DNA of 64,000 nt from Candidatus Gastranaerophilales bacterium. Its GTDB lineage: Bacteria > Cyanobacteriota > Vampirovibrionia > Gastranaerophilales > Gastranaerophilaceae. The stretch lies in NCBI GenBank assembly GCA_944325665.1, contig CALVAY010000006.1, positions 39,861 to 103,860 on the forward strand, given 5' to 3'. The translations under genes and the position numbers were made by a program. The notes under the pieces are model-generated. The model saw nothing but the letters and a program-made list of their open reading frames with translations, did no database searches and was not told where the DNA came from. Below are positions 35,043-43,306 of this stretch, piece by piece. Position 1 is the first letter of the stretch. Every line of letters begins with the position of its first letter.

Positions 35043-36502
35043 TTTACCAAAACTTCAATTTCGCTATAATCGCTCAAATAAGGCATATGCTCTTCTAAAA
35101 TAAGCTCGCCCGGAAGTAATACTGAAATTCCGGGTGGGCAAAGAGCGATTACCTCGGCACAAACTCTGCCGATTGCATCTTCTTTTTTAATTCTTTCTTT
35201 TTTTGAAAAATATGCTTCCCTTGGAGTCATAACAACATTTGGAGCTGTCAAAGGCATAAATTTAATACCCTCAAGATAAGCTAAATCGGGGTAATTTCTT
35301 TTTGAAATGGTTTCAAGCGCATTTAACAATACATCAAATTCTTCTTTTTTATTTCCGATATTAGACAGAACCAAAATACCTTCATCGGACGCGCTTTCGA
35401 CCTCAATTGAAAAATCCAATTCAAGGATACTTTCTAGTCTCTTTCCGCTAAGGCCGTCAACCTTTAAAAATATCTTTGTAACATCAAAAGCAACATTGCT
35501 TACTGAGTTTAGAACCCTTACGCCATCAATTTTTAAAGCGCGCTCTCTAAAATAAAGTGCATTATCGATTGCATTTTCTATTGCACACTTGCCCATTTTG
35601 GATGAAAGAAAAGCTCTTGAGGCATCTAAGCTTGTTAAAAGCAACAATGACGGACTTGTTGTATGCAAAAGTTTAAGGGCATGCTCTATTTTATGAACAT
35701 CAAATCTTGAATTTTTTGAAATATGAAGCATAGAGCTTTGCGTCATTGACCCGCCTGTTTTATGAAGCGAATGCACAACAGCATCGGCTCCGCATTTAAG
35801 AGCAGACTTAGGAAGAACATCTGAAAAATTCCACAAACTTCCGTGTGCTTCATCAACAATTAGCGGAACATTGAACTCATGACACACTTGAGAAATAGCT
35901 TCAATATCACTAACCACACCCTCGTAAGTCGGGTTTGTAACCCAAACAAGAGAGGTATCGGGGTTATTTTCCAATTCATTTCTTAAATCACAAGGGCTAA
36001 TTGCGCCATAGATTGCCCAATCATTAAGTTTTTTGGGCATTAACCAATTTGGATTGGCGCCCGATATTATCATGCCTGACAAAACTGAGCGGTGGCAATT
36101 TCTGCCTATGATAATTTTTTGATTAGGAGATGTAACTCCAAAGGCAAGAGCAAGGTTAGCGATTGTTGAGCCGCCCGTTAAAAAGAATGTTCTTTTAGAG
36201 CCGAAACATTCGCTTGCAAGCCTTTGAGCCTCATCGATTGCACCGGTTGAAGGGAAAAGAGTACCAAGATTATCAAACTCATCAGTTGTATCGAGGTTAA
36301 GTGCATCAATACCAATTAACTTTGCAAAGTCATCAAGAACGCCTTCACCTCTGTTGTGGCCGGGAATATGAAAACCTGTGCAAGGAGAATTTTTATAATT
36401 TTCCATAGCGCGAACTAAAGGCGCATAAACTTCGCTATTTTCGGCATAAGTCAGTGCACTTTGTTTAAAACTTATTAAATTTTTATCTTGATAATTTTTC
36501 AT
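35039..36502 (-). CDS. Orn/Lys/Arg decarboxylase-type PLP enzyme
   Basis: About 487 residues with the fold-type I PLP domain of the biosynthetic Orn/Lys/Arg decarboxylase group (SpeA2/arginine- or lysine-decarboxylase-like, often called the Cad/Ldc family). Motifs are PCTGFHIPGHNRGEG, LTGGSTIANLALAFG, IIVDEAHGSLWNFS (Asp binding the pyridine N) and the PLP lysine in VHSLHKTGGSMTQSSML. The likely product is a polyamine precursor (agmatine, cadaverine or putrescine); substrate choice cannot be read here. I choose ATG at 36502, because the in-frame ATG at 36523 lies inside the -10 region. Confidence 0.85.
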   Translation of the reverse strand: MKNYQDKNLISFKQSALTYAENSEVYAPLVRAMENYKNSPCTGFHIPGHNRGEGVLDDFAKLIGIDALNLDTTDEFDNLGTLFPSTGAIDEAQRLASECFGSKRTFFLTGGSTIANLALAFGVTSPNQKIIIGRNCHRSVLSGMIISGANPNWLMPKKLNDWAIYGAISPCDLRNELENNPDTSLVWVTNPTYEGVVSDIEAISQVCHEFNVPLIVDEAHGSLWNFSDVLPKSALKCGADAVVHSLHKTGGSMTQSSMLHISKNSRFDVHKIEHALKLLHTTSPSLLLLTSLDASRAFLSSKMGKCAIENAIDNALYFRERALKIDGVRVLNSVSNVAFDVTKIFLKVDGLSGKRLESILELDFSIEVESASDEGILVLSNIGNKKEEFDVLLNALETISKRNYPDLAYLEGIKFMPLTAPNVVMTPREAYFSKKERIKKEDAIGRVCAEVIALCPPGISVLLPGELILEEHMPYLSDYSEIEVLVK

Positions 36503-36512
36503 CGGCATAAAT

Positions 36513-36518
36513 ATTATA
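36513..36518 (-). promoter_or_regulatory. TATAAT -10 box of the decarboxylase gene
   Basis: Consensus TATAAT on the minus strand, ten bases before the ATG at 36502 (a second ATG at 36508 lies only four bases away). The leader would be about four bases, and no Shine-Dalgarno is seen. Confidence 0.5.
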
Positions 36519-36594
36519 CACATAAAAACAAAAAAAATTAATTTTTGCGCAAAAAAATTTTTCTACACGTTTTGTATGAAAAACACATGTTTAA

Positions 36595-36623
36595 TTGAAG
36601 CACACTATTAAAGGTGTTATAAT
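36595..36623 (+). promoter_or_regulatory. Strong sigma-70 promoter for the small protein gene
   Basis: TTGAAG (36595-36600), exactly 17 bases, then an extended -10 TGT-TATAAT (36618-36623). Transcription should start near 36630, giving a leader of about 21 bases with a GAGG/AAGGAAAG ribosome site. Confidence 0.72.
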
Positions 36624-36650
36624 TTCCTAAAACGAGGTAAGGAAAGAAAT

Positions 36651-36953
36651 ATGGTTGATAACCGTTCGGCGGGTTTCTATGGAATAGGCGGCAGCTTTAA
36701 TTTTAAATCTGGCGACATCTCGGGAACAGCGGCAAAAACTTCAGATGAAAAAAACGGGCAAGGCGGCGAATACTTTGCTCAAGAGGGCGAGTTTGAAGAC
36801 GAAAACCAAAGAAAAGAGCCCTACGTTGACCGCTCTGCCGAGCTTCAAGCGTCATTGGATTCTCTTGCCACAATGAATGCGGCAACTATCGAGAAAAAGA
36901 AAATACTGTCGGAAAATAAAGCCATGGATAATCCGATAAATAAAAAAAGATGA
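36651..36953 (+). CDS. Small hypothetical protein, polar
   Basis: A 100-residue soluble protein that I do not recognise. The first 25 residues are Gly/Phe/Ser-rich (GFYGIGGSFNFKSGD), residues 40-65 are Glu/Asp-rich, and residues 66-95 form a probable helix (SAELQASLDSLATMNAATIEKKKIL). The NFKSG phrase resembles the NFKG motif in the 674-residue membrane protein. A strong promoter, good AAGGAAAG ribosome site and dedicated terminator show that it is a real, separately expressed gene. Confidence 0.7.
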   Translation: MVDNRSAGFYGIGGSFNFKSGDISGTAAKTSDEKNGQGGEYFAQEGEFEDENQRKEPYVDRSAELQASLDSLATMNAATIEKKKILSENKAMDNPINKKR

Positions 36954-36954
36954 T

Positions 36955-36977
36955 AAAACCGCCAACAGGCGGTTTTT
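36955..36977. terminator. Bidirectional terminator
   Basis: Nine-pair stem AAAACCGCC/GGCGGTTTT (36955-36963 with 36968-36976), loop AACA, T-run after. It lies between the small protein gene and the convergent membrane protein gene. Confidence 0.88.
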
Positions 36978-36979
36978 AT

Positions 36980-37807
36980 TTAGTTGAATTTTCTATACAA
37001 AAGTGTCGAAATATTTTTTTCAAAGGGCATGACTAAAAATGTTAAAACCGCACTTATTAACAAAAACGACAATAAATCAACCTCTTGTCCTTTTATCACG
37101 ACGATTTTACCCAGTATTGAGGCAAAAAGAGAAAGAAAATAATTTAAAATCAGAGCCACAATTGTAATTAAGATTGTATATCCGATAAAATACATCGTTC
37201 TGCCTTTTGTTAAATTAAATGATTTTTTAAAAGACTTTAGAGGCATATCAGGGCAATCCAAGATAAATATCGGAAATACAAGAAAGACTCTTGCGCTGAA
37301 TATAAAATAAAAAACAAGAATTGCAATCATTGATAAAATTGTAGCAAGGTATGTTAAATCAAATTTTTTAAAAATAAAAGCACAAGCAATTACACTCAGG
37401 ATAAAAACCAAAATACCAAACAAACAGAACCACAAAAGCAAATTAATATAGTTTTTTATATTTTTCTTTGCTATATCAAAATATTCGCTCCTGCTCTTGA
37501 CGCTTTCTCCCTTATCAAAATCAGAACTTGCAAGCACACAGGCATACTGAGCCAAAATAAATTCATAAAAACCTACACAAAAGAAGATAATACCCACAAA
37601 AGAAAGAATAAGAACAATTGCAAGGTTTGAAAAAATCGGAAATTCAGGATAATTTTTAAATAAAATTACGGGCATTAAAGATAAAATTAATCCGACAAAA
37701 GTGTAAATAAAAGAATAGGTCAAATACTCACAAATTTTATCCAAATTCGTATAACCAAAATTAAATGTTGAAACCAATACCTCTTTTAGAGAATAATTTT
37801 TATCCAT
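36980..37807 (-). CDS. Multi-pass membrane protein of unknown function
   Basis: A 275-residue integral membrane protein with about six hydrophobic segments (for example FVGLILSLMPVILF, LAIVLILSFVGIIFFCVGFY, LLLWFCLFGILVFILSVIAC, ILSMIAILVFYFIF, YFIGYTILITIVALIL). The short segment DCPDMPLKSFKKSFNLTKG before the fifth helix resembles a linker seen in uncharacterised GDPD-membrane-domain or DUF975-like proteins; this is a weak guess. I use ATG at 37807, which has a GAGGTG box six bases upstream. A longer frame to 37864 has no ribosome site. Confidence 0.65.
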   Translation of the reverse strand: MDKNYSLKEVLVSTFNFGYTNLDKICEYLTYSFIYTFVGLILSLMPVILFKNYPEFPIFSNLAIVLILSFVGIIFFCVGFYEFILAQYACVLASSDFDKGESVKSRSEYFDIAKKNIKNYINLLLWFCLFGILVFILSVIACAFIFKKFDLTYLATILSMIAILVFYFIFSARVFLVFPIFILDCPDMPLKSFKKSFNLTKGRTMYFIGYTILITIVALILNYFLSLFASILGKIVVIKGQEVDLLSFLLISAVLTFLVMPFEKNISTLLYRKFN

Positions 37808-37872
37808 ATCTAACACCTCAAAATTTATGATATTATAATAACAAAATACAGGGGTAAAAATCAAAAAAGTTA

Positions 37873-38499
37873 ATGAATATTAAAGACAGAATTAAAGGCA
37901 TAGACAGAAAAGATTATTTCACACAAGCAAATCTGCACATACATTCAACTTGCTCGGACGGCAAATGCACATTTGAAGAGCTGATTGAACAAGGCAAAAA
38001 ACTTGGCTTAAAACACATGGCAATATGTGATCATAACAGTGTTGAAGGTTGGCAAAATTTAAAAGAAATTCCGGATTTTTTAATTCCCGCAGTCGAATTT
38101 GACTGTTTTTATATGGGAACACTTGTCCACATTTTAGGCTACGGAATTGACCCAAATAACGAGGATTTACTTAAAATTTGTGCCAAGAGCAAAAAAGAAA
38201 CACAATATGACCTTGTAAGACTTTTTAAATCCAGACACCCAAAAAAAGTAATCGAAGCCATACATAAAGCGGGCGGCATAGCTTCTCTTGCACACCCTTG
38301 TTGCTGCTGGGTAATTAGCCTCGATTTTTTTGTAAAATCACTCAAAAAAATGGGCTTAGACGCAATTGAGGTTTATTACCCGTATAAAAGACACAGGGGT
38401 ATAATAAAATTCCATTCAAGAAAAAACGTCAAAGGGCTTGCTCAAAAATACGACCTTGTTATAACAGGCGGAACAGATGAGCATGGCAGCTTAATTTAA
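37873..38499 (+). CDS. PHP-domain phosphoesterase
   Basis: A 208-residue protein of the PHP family, using three metal ions. Ligand motifs are visible: LHIHSTCSDG (H22, H24, D29), CDHNSV (D53, H54), PAVEFD, LAHPCCCW and GGTDEHG near the C-terminus. Short stand-alone PHP proteins include TrpH/RNase AM-type 5'-3' exonucleases and 3',5'-nucleotide bisphosphate phosphatases. This one lacks the usual inserted helical domain of TrpH, so the exact substrate is open. No convincing ribosome site lies close to the ATG. It shares a four-base stop overlap with the next, convergent gene. Confidence 0.85.
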   Translation: MNIKDRIKGIDRKDYFTQANLHIHSTCSDGKCTFEELIEQGKKLGLKHMAICDHNSVEGWQNLKEIPDFLIPAVEFDCFYMGTLVHILGYGIDPNNEDLLKICAKSKKETQYDLVRLFKSRHPKKVIEAIHKAGGIASLAHPCCCWVISLDFFVKSLKKMGLDAIEVYYPYKRHRGIIKFHSRKNVKGLAQKYDLVITGGTDEHGSLI

Positions 38500-39614
38500 G
38501 AAATTGACGAATGAATTTCTTTTTGAAGATAGCTGTACTTTTCGTAGTACTCTTCAGGATTTTCCTTCGCAGCTTTAATTGTATCTTGCAACTTGACAAA
38601 TAATGCTGCCAAATTCGGGTCAAACTGAGTACCTGCGCATCTTTTTATCTCATCTATTGCAACTTCATGCTCCAGCGCTCTTCTGTATGAACGAGTAGAA
38701 GTCATAGCGTCATAAGTATCGGCAAGAGCAATAATCCTTGCCGAAATCGGTATTTCTTCGCCCTTCAAGTGTCCGGGGTACCCTGAGCCGTCCCATTTTT
38801 CATGGTGTGCCTTGAGCCACTCTGTTATACCGCTCAATTTTTTAATGCTTGAAACGAGTTTTTCCGAATTTTCAGGGTGAGATTTCATAACGGCAAATTC
38901 TTCATCAGTCAACTTGCCCGGTTTGCATAAAATGCTTTGCGGTATTCCGATTTTACCTATATCGTGTAAAAGCCCTGCAAGTTCGATTTCTTCAAGCGTT
39001 TTGTCTGTTAAATTAAGCTCTTTTGCAAGAATTAAAGAATATAAAGTTACCCTGAGCGAATGCCCGTGAGTATAAGGGTCTTTGGCGTCCAAAGCTGAAG
39101 AGATTGATTTTATCGTTTTATAAAACAACTCTCTTAAATCTTTTAAAATAGCCGATTTTGAACTTGCTAAGTCAAATTTATCAATACCGCTGTCTATAAC
39201 CTGTTCAAGCTCAACAGGGTCAAAAGGTTTTAGCATGTACTGAAACAAATTGCACTTATTCACTGCATCCATAAGTATTTCAATATCCGAAAAACCTGTT
39301 AAAAGAATTTTAATAACATCGGGCGAAATTTTATTTGCCCTCTCCAAAAACTCCGTGCCTTCCATTACAGGCATTTTATGGTCAGATACAATCAGGGAAA
39401 TTCTATCAATATTGTTTTCCAATACTTCAAGTCCCTCTTGTCCGTTAGAAGCAGTCAAAATATTATATTTGCCTCTCAAAGTTCTCTTTAAAAGTTGCAG
39501 GTTATTTACTTCATCATCAACAATTAAAACGGTATGAGCACCCTTATTAATTGTAGTTTGCAACATATCATCGATATTATTTAAAAAAAGTTCTTTTTCG
39601 GTATCTAAAGACAT
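38496..39614 (-). CDS. Response regulator with HD-GYP output domain (RpfG-like)
   Basis: A 372-residue two-component regulator. The receiver domain (about 25-140) has the acidic pair D33-D34, phosphorylation site D78 (SDHKMP) and K129. The HD-GYP domain (about 165-350) has HD at 217-218, HHE at 270-272 and GSGYP at 276-280, all conserved, so cyclic di-GMP hydrolysis is likely and is controlled by phosphorylation. No histidine kinase is near, so the partner is encoded elsewhere. A GAGGG Shine-Dalgarno precedes the ATG. Confidence 0.92.
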   Translation of the reverse strand: MSLDTEKELFLNNIDDMLQTTINKGAHTVLIVDDEVNNLQLLKRTLRGKYNILTASNGQEGLEVLENNIDRISLIVSDHKMPVMEGTEFLERANKISPDVIKILLTGFSDIEILMDAVNKCNLFQYMLKPFDPVELEQVIDSGIDKFDLASSKSAILKDLRELFYKTIKSISSALDAKDPYTHGHSLRVTLYSLILAKELNLTDKTLEEIELAGLLHDIGKIGIPQSILCKPGKLTDEEFAVMKSHPENSEKLVSSIKKLSGITEWLKAHHEKWDGSGYPGHLKGEEIPISARIIALADTYDAMTSTRSYRRALEHEVAIDEIKRCAGTQFDPNLAALFVKLQDTIKAAKENPEEYYEKYSYLQKEIHSSIS

Positions 39615-39693
39615 GATAAACCCTCGAAATATACAAATGGTTTATCGGCATAAAAAGATATTTCTTTAATAAATACGTTAAATAAACTACAAA

Positions 39694-40200
39694 TTATCCT
39701 TGGCTGCTCTCGTCTAATTTAGAGTCGCCAAAAGCACCTTTTGCAAAGCAATCAACAGCCTTTGCGCCCGCCAAGGTTGCAAGTTTAACTGCTGCCAGAG
39801 ATGCCGCAAATGCAACAGCTGTCTTTTTATTAACACCAATTATATGTAAAGTTTTCTTTGGATTTAAAATATTTCTATATTTATATATGCCCTTTAAGGT
39901 CTCAACATCGGCATTTTTAAAGAATTTTTTAGCGCTCATAAGTCCAAAAGCTGCTGTTGCAAGAGTAGAGCTTTTTCTTTCTATTATCCCCGGTTTTCCA
40001 TCACTTTTTTTGTTTTTCATAAGTCCAAGAAGCGAAAAGGCGCCAACGCAAAGTGCAGCATAGGGGGCAACTTTTTTTACTTTGCCTTTTACTACTTGAT
40101 TTGAAATAGCGTCAGATACTTCACGAGCAACAAATTCACCCGTCGCTTTTGCTCTTCTTGCAGTCCTTGTAGCAAATTGACCTATTTTATTTACGTTCAT
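39694..40200 (-). CDS. Small hypothetical protein with two hydrophobic stretches
   Basis: A 168-residue protein I do not recognise. The N-terminus is basic and helical (RTARRAKATGEF). Ala-rich hydrophobic segments lie at about 45-62 (VAPYAALCVGAFSLLGLM) and 125-150 (KTAVAFAASLAAVKLATLAGAKAV), so it may be membrane-associated with a small polar domain between. An AAGGGG box six bases before the ATG supports the start. The gene stands alone between the HD-GYP regulator and the coiled-coil gene, all on the minus strand. Base use is like the neighbours. Confidence 0.65.
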   Translation of the reverse strand: MNVNKIGQFATRTARRAKATGEFVAREVSDAISNQVVKGKVKKVAPYAALCVGAFSLLGLMKNKKSDGKPGIIERKSSTLATAAFGLMSAKKFFKNADVETLKGIYKYRNILNPKKTLHIIGVNKKTAVAFAASLAAVKLATLAGAKAVDCFAKGAFGDSKLDESSQG

Positions 40201-40299
40201 AAAAACCCCTTACACTTACAAATATACAACACGCAAAAAGTTTTTTTAATGCCTAAAACACAAGTTTATCACTTAATTTGTTACATAATTTTACAAGAA

Positions 40300-40319
40300 A
40301 AGCCACCTATTGGTGGCTT
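40300..40319 (-). terminator. Terminator of the coiled-coil gene
   Basis: Eight-pair stem AAGCCACC/GGTGGCTT with a four-base loop, followed on the minus strand by TTTTCTT. It sits just downstream of the gene at 40341. Confidence 0.75.
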
Positions 40320-40340
40320 AAATCATTCTATCAATCTTGA

Positions 40341-40763
40341 TTACATATTATTCAAAGTTGAGAATTGTTCTTCGGTTCTTTGAGTTAATGTTTCATTCAA
40401 ACTTTCAATATCTGCATCTACTGCTTTAATTTTAGGTTCGCGAGCTGTGATTCTTTGTTGAATTAATCTTTCTTTTGCTTCTGTTTGAGCCATTAAAGCC
40501 TGAAGTTTTGTTTCATACTTTGTAGCAATTTCACTGAATTTTTGAAGAGCACGAGTATAAAGCTCGGTTGAAACTTCTTCAGAGCCATCCAGCTCCATTT
40601 GAACCAAAGCTTCTTCATTAGTTTGTTGTTGAAGAATTCTTGACTGTTCATTTGAAGTTTGGAATTGAGTATCTTGTAGTTCTTGGCTATCTCTCATTGC
40701 ATCAGTTTGCCAAGTGTTTCTCAAATCAATATATGTTAGTATCGTCATTAAAATGTTTAACAT
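40341..40763 (-). CDS. Small coiled-coil protein, unknown function
   Basis: A 140-residue protein beginning with a short hydrophobic N-terminus (MLNILMTILTYID), then an almost wholly helical Gln/Glu-rich chain (about 25-135) with heptad-like spacing. The sequence is unlike any family I know; the layout (hydrophobic start, long amphipathic helices) is reminiscent of type III secretion needle or flagellar accessory proteins but nothing firm supports that. I take the ATG at 40763, because the in-frame TTG at 40775 lies right before the GAGGA ribosome site that serves the ATG. Confidence 0.6.
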   Translation of the reverse strand: MLNILMTILTYIDLRNTWQTDAMRDSQELQDTQFQTSNEQSRILQQQTNEEALVQMELDGSEEVSTELYTRALQKFSEIATKYETKLQALMAQTEAKERLIQQRITAREPKIKAVDADIESLNETLTQRTEEQFSTLNNM

Positions 40764-40862
40764 ATCATTCCTCAATCTTATTTGTATATATATAAAAAAT
40801 ACTTAGTATATATTATTGCCAAAATATATATACTTTATTAAGAAATGTTAACAAAAGTACTT

Positions 40863-40890
40863 TTGCCAAGCATTATTTTTGTGCTAAATT
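40863..40890 (+). promoter_or_regulatory. Promoter of coaX-dut with leaderless spacing
   Basis: TTGCCA (40863-40868), a 16-base spacer and an extended -10 TGC-TAAATT (40885-40890), then CTTATT (six bases) and the ATG at 40897. No Shine-Dalgarno is present. Confidence 0.6.
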
Positions 40891-40896
40891 CTTATT

Positions 40897-41721
40897 ATGC
40901 TTTTAGTTGTAGATATCGGAAATACAAATACAAATTTAGGCGTATTCAACGAGAAAGGCGAGCTTGAAAAGAGCTGGAACATAGCTTCCGACATTAAGCG
41001 TTTTGAGGATGAATACGGAATACTAATACTTAAGCTTATAGAAAGCTCAAATATTACATCAAAAATAGACGGCGCAATTATTTCAAGCGTTGTTGCACCA
41101 TTGAGCGAAACTTACAAACTGGCTCTTGAAAAATATTTGCACATAAGTCCGTTTGTTCTTTCTCACAAGGCTAAAATGCCGATAAATATAGCGCTTAAAC
41201 AACCGAAAGAAGCAGGTGCAGACAGGCTTGCAAACGCAAGTGCGGCAGCTGTTATGTACAAATTGCCCGCAATTGTAATTGACCTTGGAACGGCAACAAG
41301 CTTTGACATTGTCGATAAAAACGCAAATTTTATAGGCGGAATTATTGCTCCGGGGCTAAAAATTCAGGCAAAAGCACTAAGCCAATTTACCTCAAAGCTT
41401 CCAAAATTAAAAATTGAAGCGCCAAAAGCAGCAATAGGCTCTGATACAATCAGTGCAATGCTTTCAGGAATCGTAAGAGGGCATGCTGCAATGATAGAAG
41501 GCATGATTTCAAGCTGCGAAGAAGAGTTGGGCGAAAGAGCTACAATCATTGCAACCGGCGGTTATTCAAGCGTCCTTTTTGACACATTAAAAAGACCTTT
41601 TGACGTTATAAATCCTTACTTAACGCTTGAAGGCTTAAAATACTTGTACGAACTAAACTTTAAAGAAAGCGATAATGAAAGAACTAAAACTGAAAATACA
41701 AAAACTGCCGCATTGCTTTAA
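40897..41721 (+). CDS. coaX: Type III pantothenate kinase
   Basis: CoaX makes the first committed step of coenzyme A synthesis, phosphorylating pantothenate. The ATP-binding loop VVDIGNTNTNLGVF (3-16), the pantothenate-binding GADRLANASAA (about 107-117) and IDLGTATSFD (about 128-137) identify the ASKHA-fold type III enzyme. Length is 274 residues, slightly long because of a polar tail (NERTKTENTKTAALL) that overlaps dut by 47 bases. Confidence 0.95.
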   Translation: MLLVVDIGNTNTNLGVFNEKGELEKSWNIASDIKRFEDEYGILILKLIESSNITSKIDGAIISSVVAPLSETYKLALEKYLHISPFVLSHKAKMPINIALKQPKEAGADRLANASAAAVMYKLPAIVIDLGTATSFDIVDKNANFIGGIIAPGLKIQAKALSQFTSKLPKLKIEAPKAAIGSDTISAMLSGIVRGHAAMIEGMISSCEEELGERATIIATGGYSSVLFDTLKRPFDVINPYLTLEGLKYLYELNFKESDNERTKTENTKTAALL

Positions 41722-42121
41722 ATTACCCCAATACCAAACACAAGGGGCAGCAGCGATGGATTTATATGCTGCAAACAGCGAGGATATAACTCTAAAGCCT
41801 TTAGAGAGAACCCTAATTCCAACAGGAATTAAAATTGAACTTCCTTGCGGTTTTGAAGCGCAAATTCGCCCAAGGAGCGGTCTTGCCATTAAAAGCGGGA
41901 TTACCCTTACAAACTGTGTCGGAACAATAGATGAAGATTATAGGGGTGAAATTTGCGTAGGCATTATAAATGTTTCAGACAAAGCCTTTATCATCCAAAG
42001 AGGAGACAGGATTGCTCAAATGCTTATATCACCCGTTTATAAGGCAAATTTAGAACTTGTAGAAGAGCTCAGTCAAACTCAAAGGCAAGAAGGCGGTTTC
42101 GGTTCAACGGGGATTAAATAG
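41675..42121 (+). CDS. dut: Deoxyuridine 5'-triphosphate nucleotidohydrolase
   Basis: Trimeric dUTPase that keeps uracil out of DNA and supplies dUMP for thymidylate. All five motifs are present: AAAMDLYA, RPRSGLA, GTIDEDYRGEI, RGDRIAQML and the C-terminal EGGFGSTG. Length is 148 residues, normal. The ATG lies within coaX (47-base overlap), and an AAAG-type weak ribosome site precedes it. Its end overlaps the convergent folC by 18 bases. Confidence 0.97.
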   Translation: MKELKLKIQKLPHCFKLPQYQTQGAAAMDLYAANSEDITLKPLERTLIPTGIKIELPCGFEAQIRPRSGLAIKSGITLTNCVGTIDEDYRGEICVGIINVSDKAFIIQRGDRIAQMLISPVYKANLELVEELSQTQRQEGGFGSTGIK

Positions 42122-43306
42122 CTCGCCAAGCATATAAAGCGAACCGCAGACAATTTTAAACTTATCTTTATTATCTATTATCTCAAAAGGATTTTCGATT
42201 TTAACTGCCTTTTGCTTAATATCAGGCGGTAAAAGCTCAAATTTTAGTGCATTTGGATAATTAAACTCATAGAAATAAAGCTCATCCTCATCAGTTACAA
42301 GTTTTGAAAGCATTTTTGAATAATCTTTGTTATTCAAACAACCAAACACAAAGGCTTTTTTGACATTGGGAAAATATTCGTCCAAAAATTTTCTAAGCTC
42401 GTAAACCCCTGAAGGATTATGCGCGCCGTCAATTAATAAGTTTTTTTCGGGGTGATATTCAAGCCTAAAGGGCCATTTAACGTTTTTTAAAGCTGTTTTA
42501 ATCTCATCAATACTAACGCTAAAAGGCAAATGTCTTAAACATTCTATTGCAAGTTTTAAATTCTTTGCCTGAAATTTGCCCAAAAGAGAGAACTCAAGCC
42601 TTTCGCCGTGGATTGTTGCATAATTTTTATTTAAATCAAAAGAAATATCTACACCAAAAGACGGCGAAAACAAGGGTGAGCCGACACTTCTTGCGCATTC
42701 GCTTACCGTTTGATAAGCGGGGTTATCAATACCTATTACAACGGGACAATTTTTCTTAATTATACCCGCCTTTTGATACGCAATATCGGAAATTTTTGTC
42801 CCGAGTCTTTGGGTGTGGTCAAAATCAACAGTTGTAATTATTGAGCAAAGCGGGTTTTCAATCACGTTTGTTGAGTCAAATCTACCGCCTAATCCAACCT
42901 CCAGCACAGCGTATTTAACATTTTTATCTCGAAAATATAAAAACATTGCAACGGTTAAAATTTCAAATTCCGTTAACTCACTATTTGAAGAAGCAGCCAG
43001 ATTAACGTATTTATCCAAATCCTGCTGTGATATATTTTTATTATTAACTTTTATTCGCTCGCAGTACGAAAACAAGTGAGGGCTTGTAAACAAGCCTATA
43101 TTCACATTTGTATTTTTAAAATGAGTACATAAAATCTCATTTAAAATTGCACAAGTTGACCCTTTACCGTTAGTGCCCGCAACGTGGATAAATTGCACGT
43201 CCTTATGAGGATTGCCAAGCTTATTAAGTGCTTCAAGCGTTCTTGAAAGCCCTAAATTAATATGAAACTTGTTTGAAGAAGTTAAAATATTACTTGCGCT
43301 TTGCAC
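42104..43306 (-). CDS. folC: Folylpolyglutamate/dihydrofolate synthase
   Basis: FolC adds glutamate to dihydropteroate and to folates. The Mur-ligase-fold ATP loop VAGTNGKGST is near residues 42-51, followed by GLFTSPHL and YAVLEVGLGGRFDSTN, and the C-terminal LIDGAHNPSG. Length is 400 residues, normal. It closes the peptidoglycan operon: its ATG lies within the end of murG (17-base overlap). The placement of folC after mur genes is seen in some lineages but is not universal. Confidence 0.94.
   Translation of the reverse strand: MQSASNILTSSNKFHINLGLSRTLEALNKLGNPHKDVQFIHVAGTNGKGSTCAILNEILCTHFKNTNVNIGLFTSPHLFSYCERIKVNNKNISQQDLDKYVNLAASSNSELTEFEILTVAMFLYFRDKNVKYAVLEVGLGGRFDSTNVIENPLCSIITTVDFDHTQRLGTKISDIAYQKAGIIKKNCPVVIGIDNPAYQTVSECARSVGSPLFSPSFGVDISFDLNKNYATIHGERLEFSLLGKFQAKNLKLAIECLRHLPFSVSIDEIKTALKNVKWPFRLEYHPEKNLLIDGAHNPSGVYELRKFLDEYFPNVKKAFVFGCLNNKDYSKMLSKLVTDEDELYFYEFNYPNALKFELLPPDIKQKAVKIENPFEIIDNKDKFKIVCGSLYMLGELFNPR

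Noticed and set aside
36503..36523. An earlier start codon for the decarboxylase at 36523
   Set aside because: The codon falls within the -10 region of the promoter and would not be transcribed.
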